The position numbers were made by a program, and so were the translations under genes. From contig JASWHV010000017.1 in NCBI GenBank assembly GCA_030760725.1, forward strand, positions 10,146,959-10,210,958: a stretch of 64,000 bases of DNA, given 5' to 3'. Under the pieces are notes generated by a model that ran no database searches, was not told the DNA's origin, and saw only the letters and a program-made list of their open reading frames with translations. This document shows, in pieces, positions 63,420 through 64,000 of the stretch. Origin of the DNA: Neostapfia colusana. Lineage: Eukaryota; Streptophyta; Magnoliopsida; Poales; Poaceae. The first letter of the stretch is position 1. Every line of letters starts with the position of its first letter.

Positions 63420-64000
63420 TGTCGAAGTGTGCGGTCGACACTTCCCCCGGGCCTGCACTGGGCAGCCCGTGGAGGTTCTTTTTTCGGAGGGGCTAGTTCC
63501 TAGCGGAGAGCTTGCGCGGATGGAACGAGTTAGTAAGAGCTTGACATGGCGAGTTTTATGTGGTTCAGGCCGCCGGAGCGTAAAACCCTACGTCCACGGC
63601 GAGCTATGGAGCTCGCTGTATTGCTTGCTGCTCAGGGCCGGAGGCCTGAGCTTGGGGGTGAGTTACAGCTTGAGAGTGTATGGCTAGCGTATGAGTTGCA
63701 AAATGCGAACCCTTGCTATCGACGCCTACCCGAGCCTTTTATAGTCCAAGACTCGGGCGGCTTACAAGGGGAGCCGGGACCCGACAGGTGGTCCCGGGAA
63801 GATTGTCTATTATCTACCGTATCTGCAGTTATGCCGGTAGTTGTCTCCGGCCGAAGGCTTCTGAGTCTTCATCTTGCCGCCCTGCCCATGCCGCATGCCA
63901 GTCGTAGCGGTTGATGACGGCGCAGGCGGCATGGGTTGTCTTGTCGCAGTGTTTATTGGCTGACAGGTTCTGACACCGCGCGCCAGTCTGTGATGCGACT
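63420..64000 (-). mobile_element. LTR I / element O: left end of another minus-strand Tat-type element
   Basis: TGTCGAAGTGTGCGGTCGAC begins the complement of a Tat-family LTR, still running at the window edge. TATA complement CCTTTTATAG near 63736. Immediately left is GCGGG, a TSD candidate. Because S coding sequence, not a primer site, lies next to the LTR's end, it is the 3' LTR of an element whose body lies to the right. Confidence 0.85.

Overview
This is plant nuclear DNA, almost certainly from a grass (Poaceae). I infer this from the families present: Tat- and Tekay-clade Ty3/gypsy LTR retrotransposons, a CRM/Reina-like chromovirus, an RTE-clade LINE with a TTG-type tail, and antisense ORFs with the grass 'putative gypsy type transposon' domain (PF04195 type). 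There is no host gene, tRNA, rRNA or bacterial feature. The whole window is one nest of retrotransposons inserted into one another, and nearly every coding region is broken by stops or frameshifts.

I labelled the elements by letter and resolved the nest from LTR orientation, target-site duplications (TSDs), primer-binding sites and continuity of the interrupted hosts. V is the outermost recognisable host (minus strand, Tat clade). Only two fragments are in view: part of its antisense ORF at 6331-6871 and an integrase piece at 25406-25576. Z (plus, 2659-6330) sits in V's antisense-ORF leader and is itself interrupted by U (plus, chromovirus, 1-2658). Y (plus, about 6872-25405) sits in V's integrase and is split by X, a complete Tekay-clade element (8384-21041, TSD TACAT). 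T (plus, from 25577) also sits in V's integrase. It carries gag, protease, RT, two RNase H domains and integrase, and is split by an RTE LINE (30908-34317, minus). S (plus, 35815-63419) sits in T's integrase. S is interrupted by R (minus, 39915-47198, TSD AACCC), by Q (minus, permuted chromovirus, 48677-61938) and by O (minus, from 63420, running off the window). Q is split by P (plus, 51380-58289, TSD GTATC).

V, Z, Y, T, S, R, P and O share one Tat-type LTR family, mostly 1.09-1.12 kb with an array of CACGTG boxes. They fall into three structural classes: T, with gag-pol; S/Y/Z, with antisense ORF and, where visible, gag but no pol; and P/R, with a triplicated gag N-terminus fused by deletion to the archaeal-type RNase H. 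The last two look like non-autonomous lineages that depend on T-like elements.

The most interesting locus is in X. Upstream of gag it has an extra ORF whose first 22 residues align without gaps to the histone H3 tail, including an exact TARKSTGG block around H3 lysine 9. The same element's integrase ends in a chromodomain, the fold that reads methylated H3. Its gag also opens with a histone H4/H2A-like MAGRGKG. Both ATGs lie directly behind strong-looking 3' splice sites. The second notable object is Q, which is circularly permuted (3' tail, then LTR, then gag-pol) and lacks a TSD, as expected from end-joining of a one-LTR circle or from a truncated tandem.
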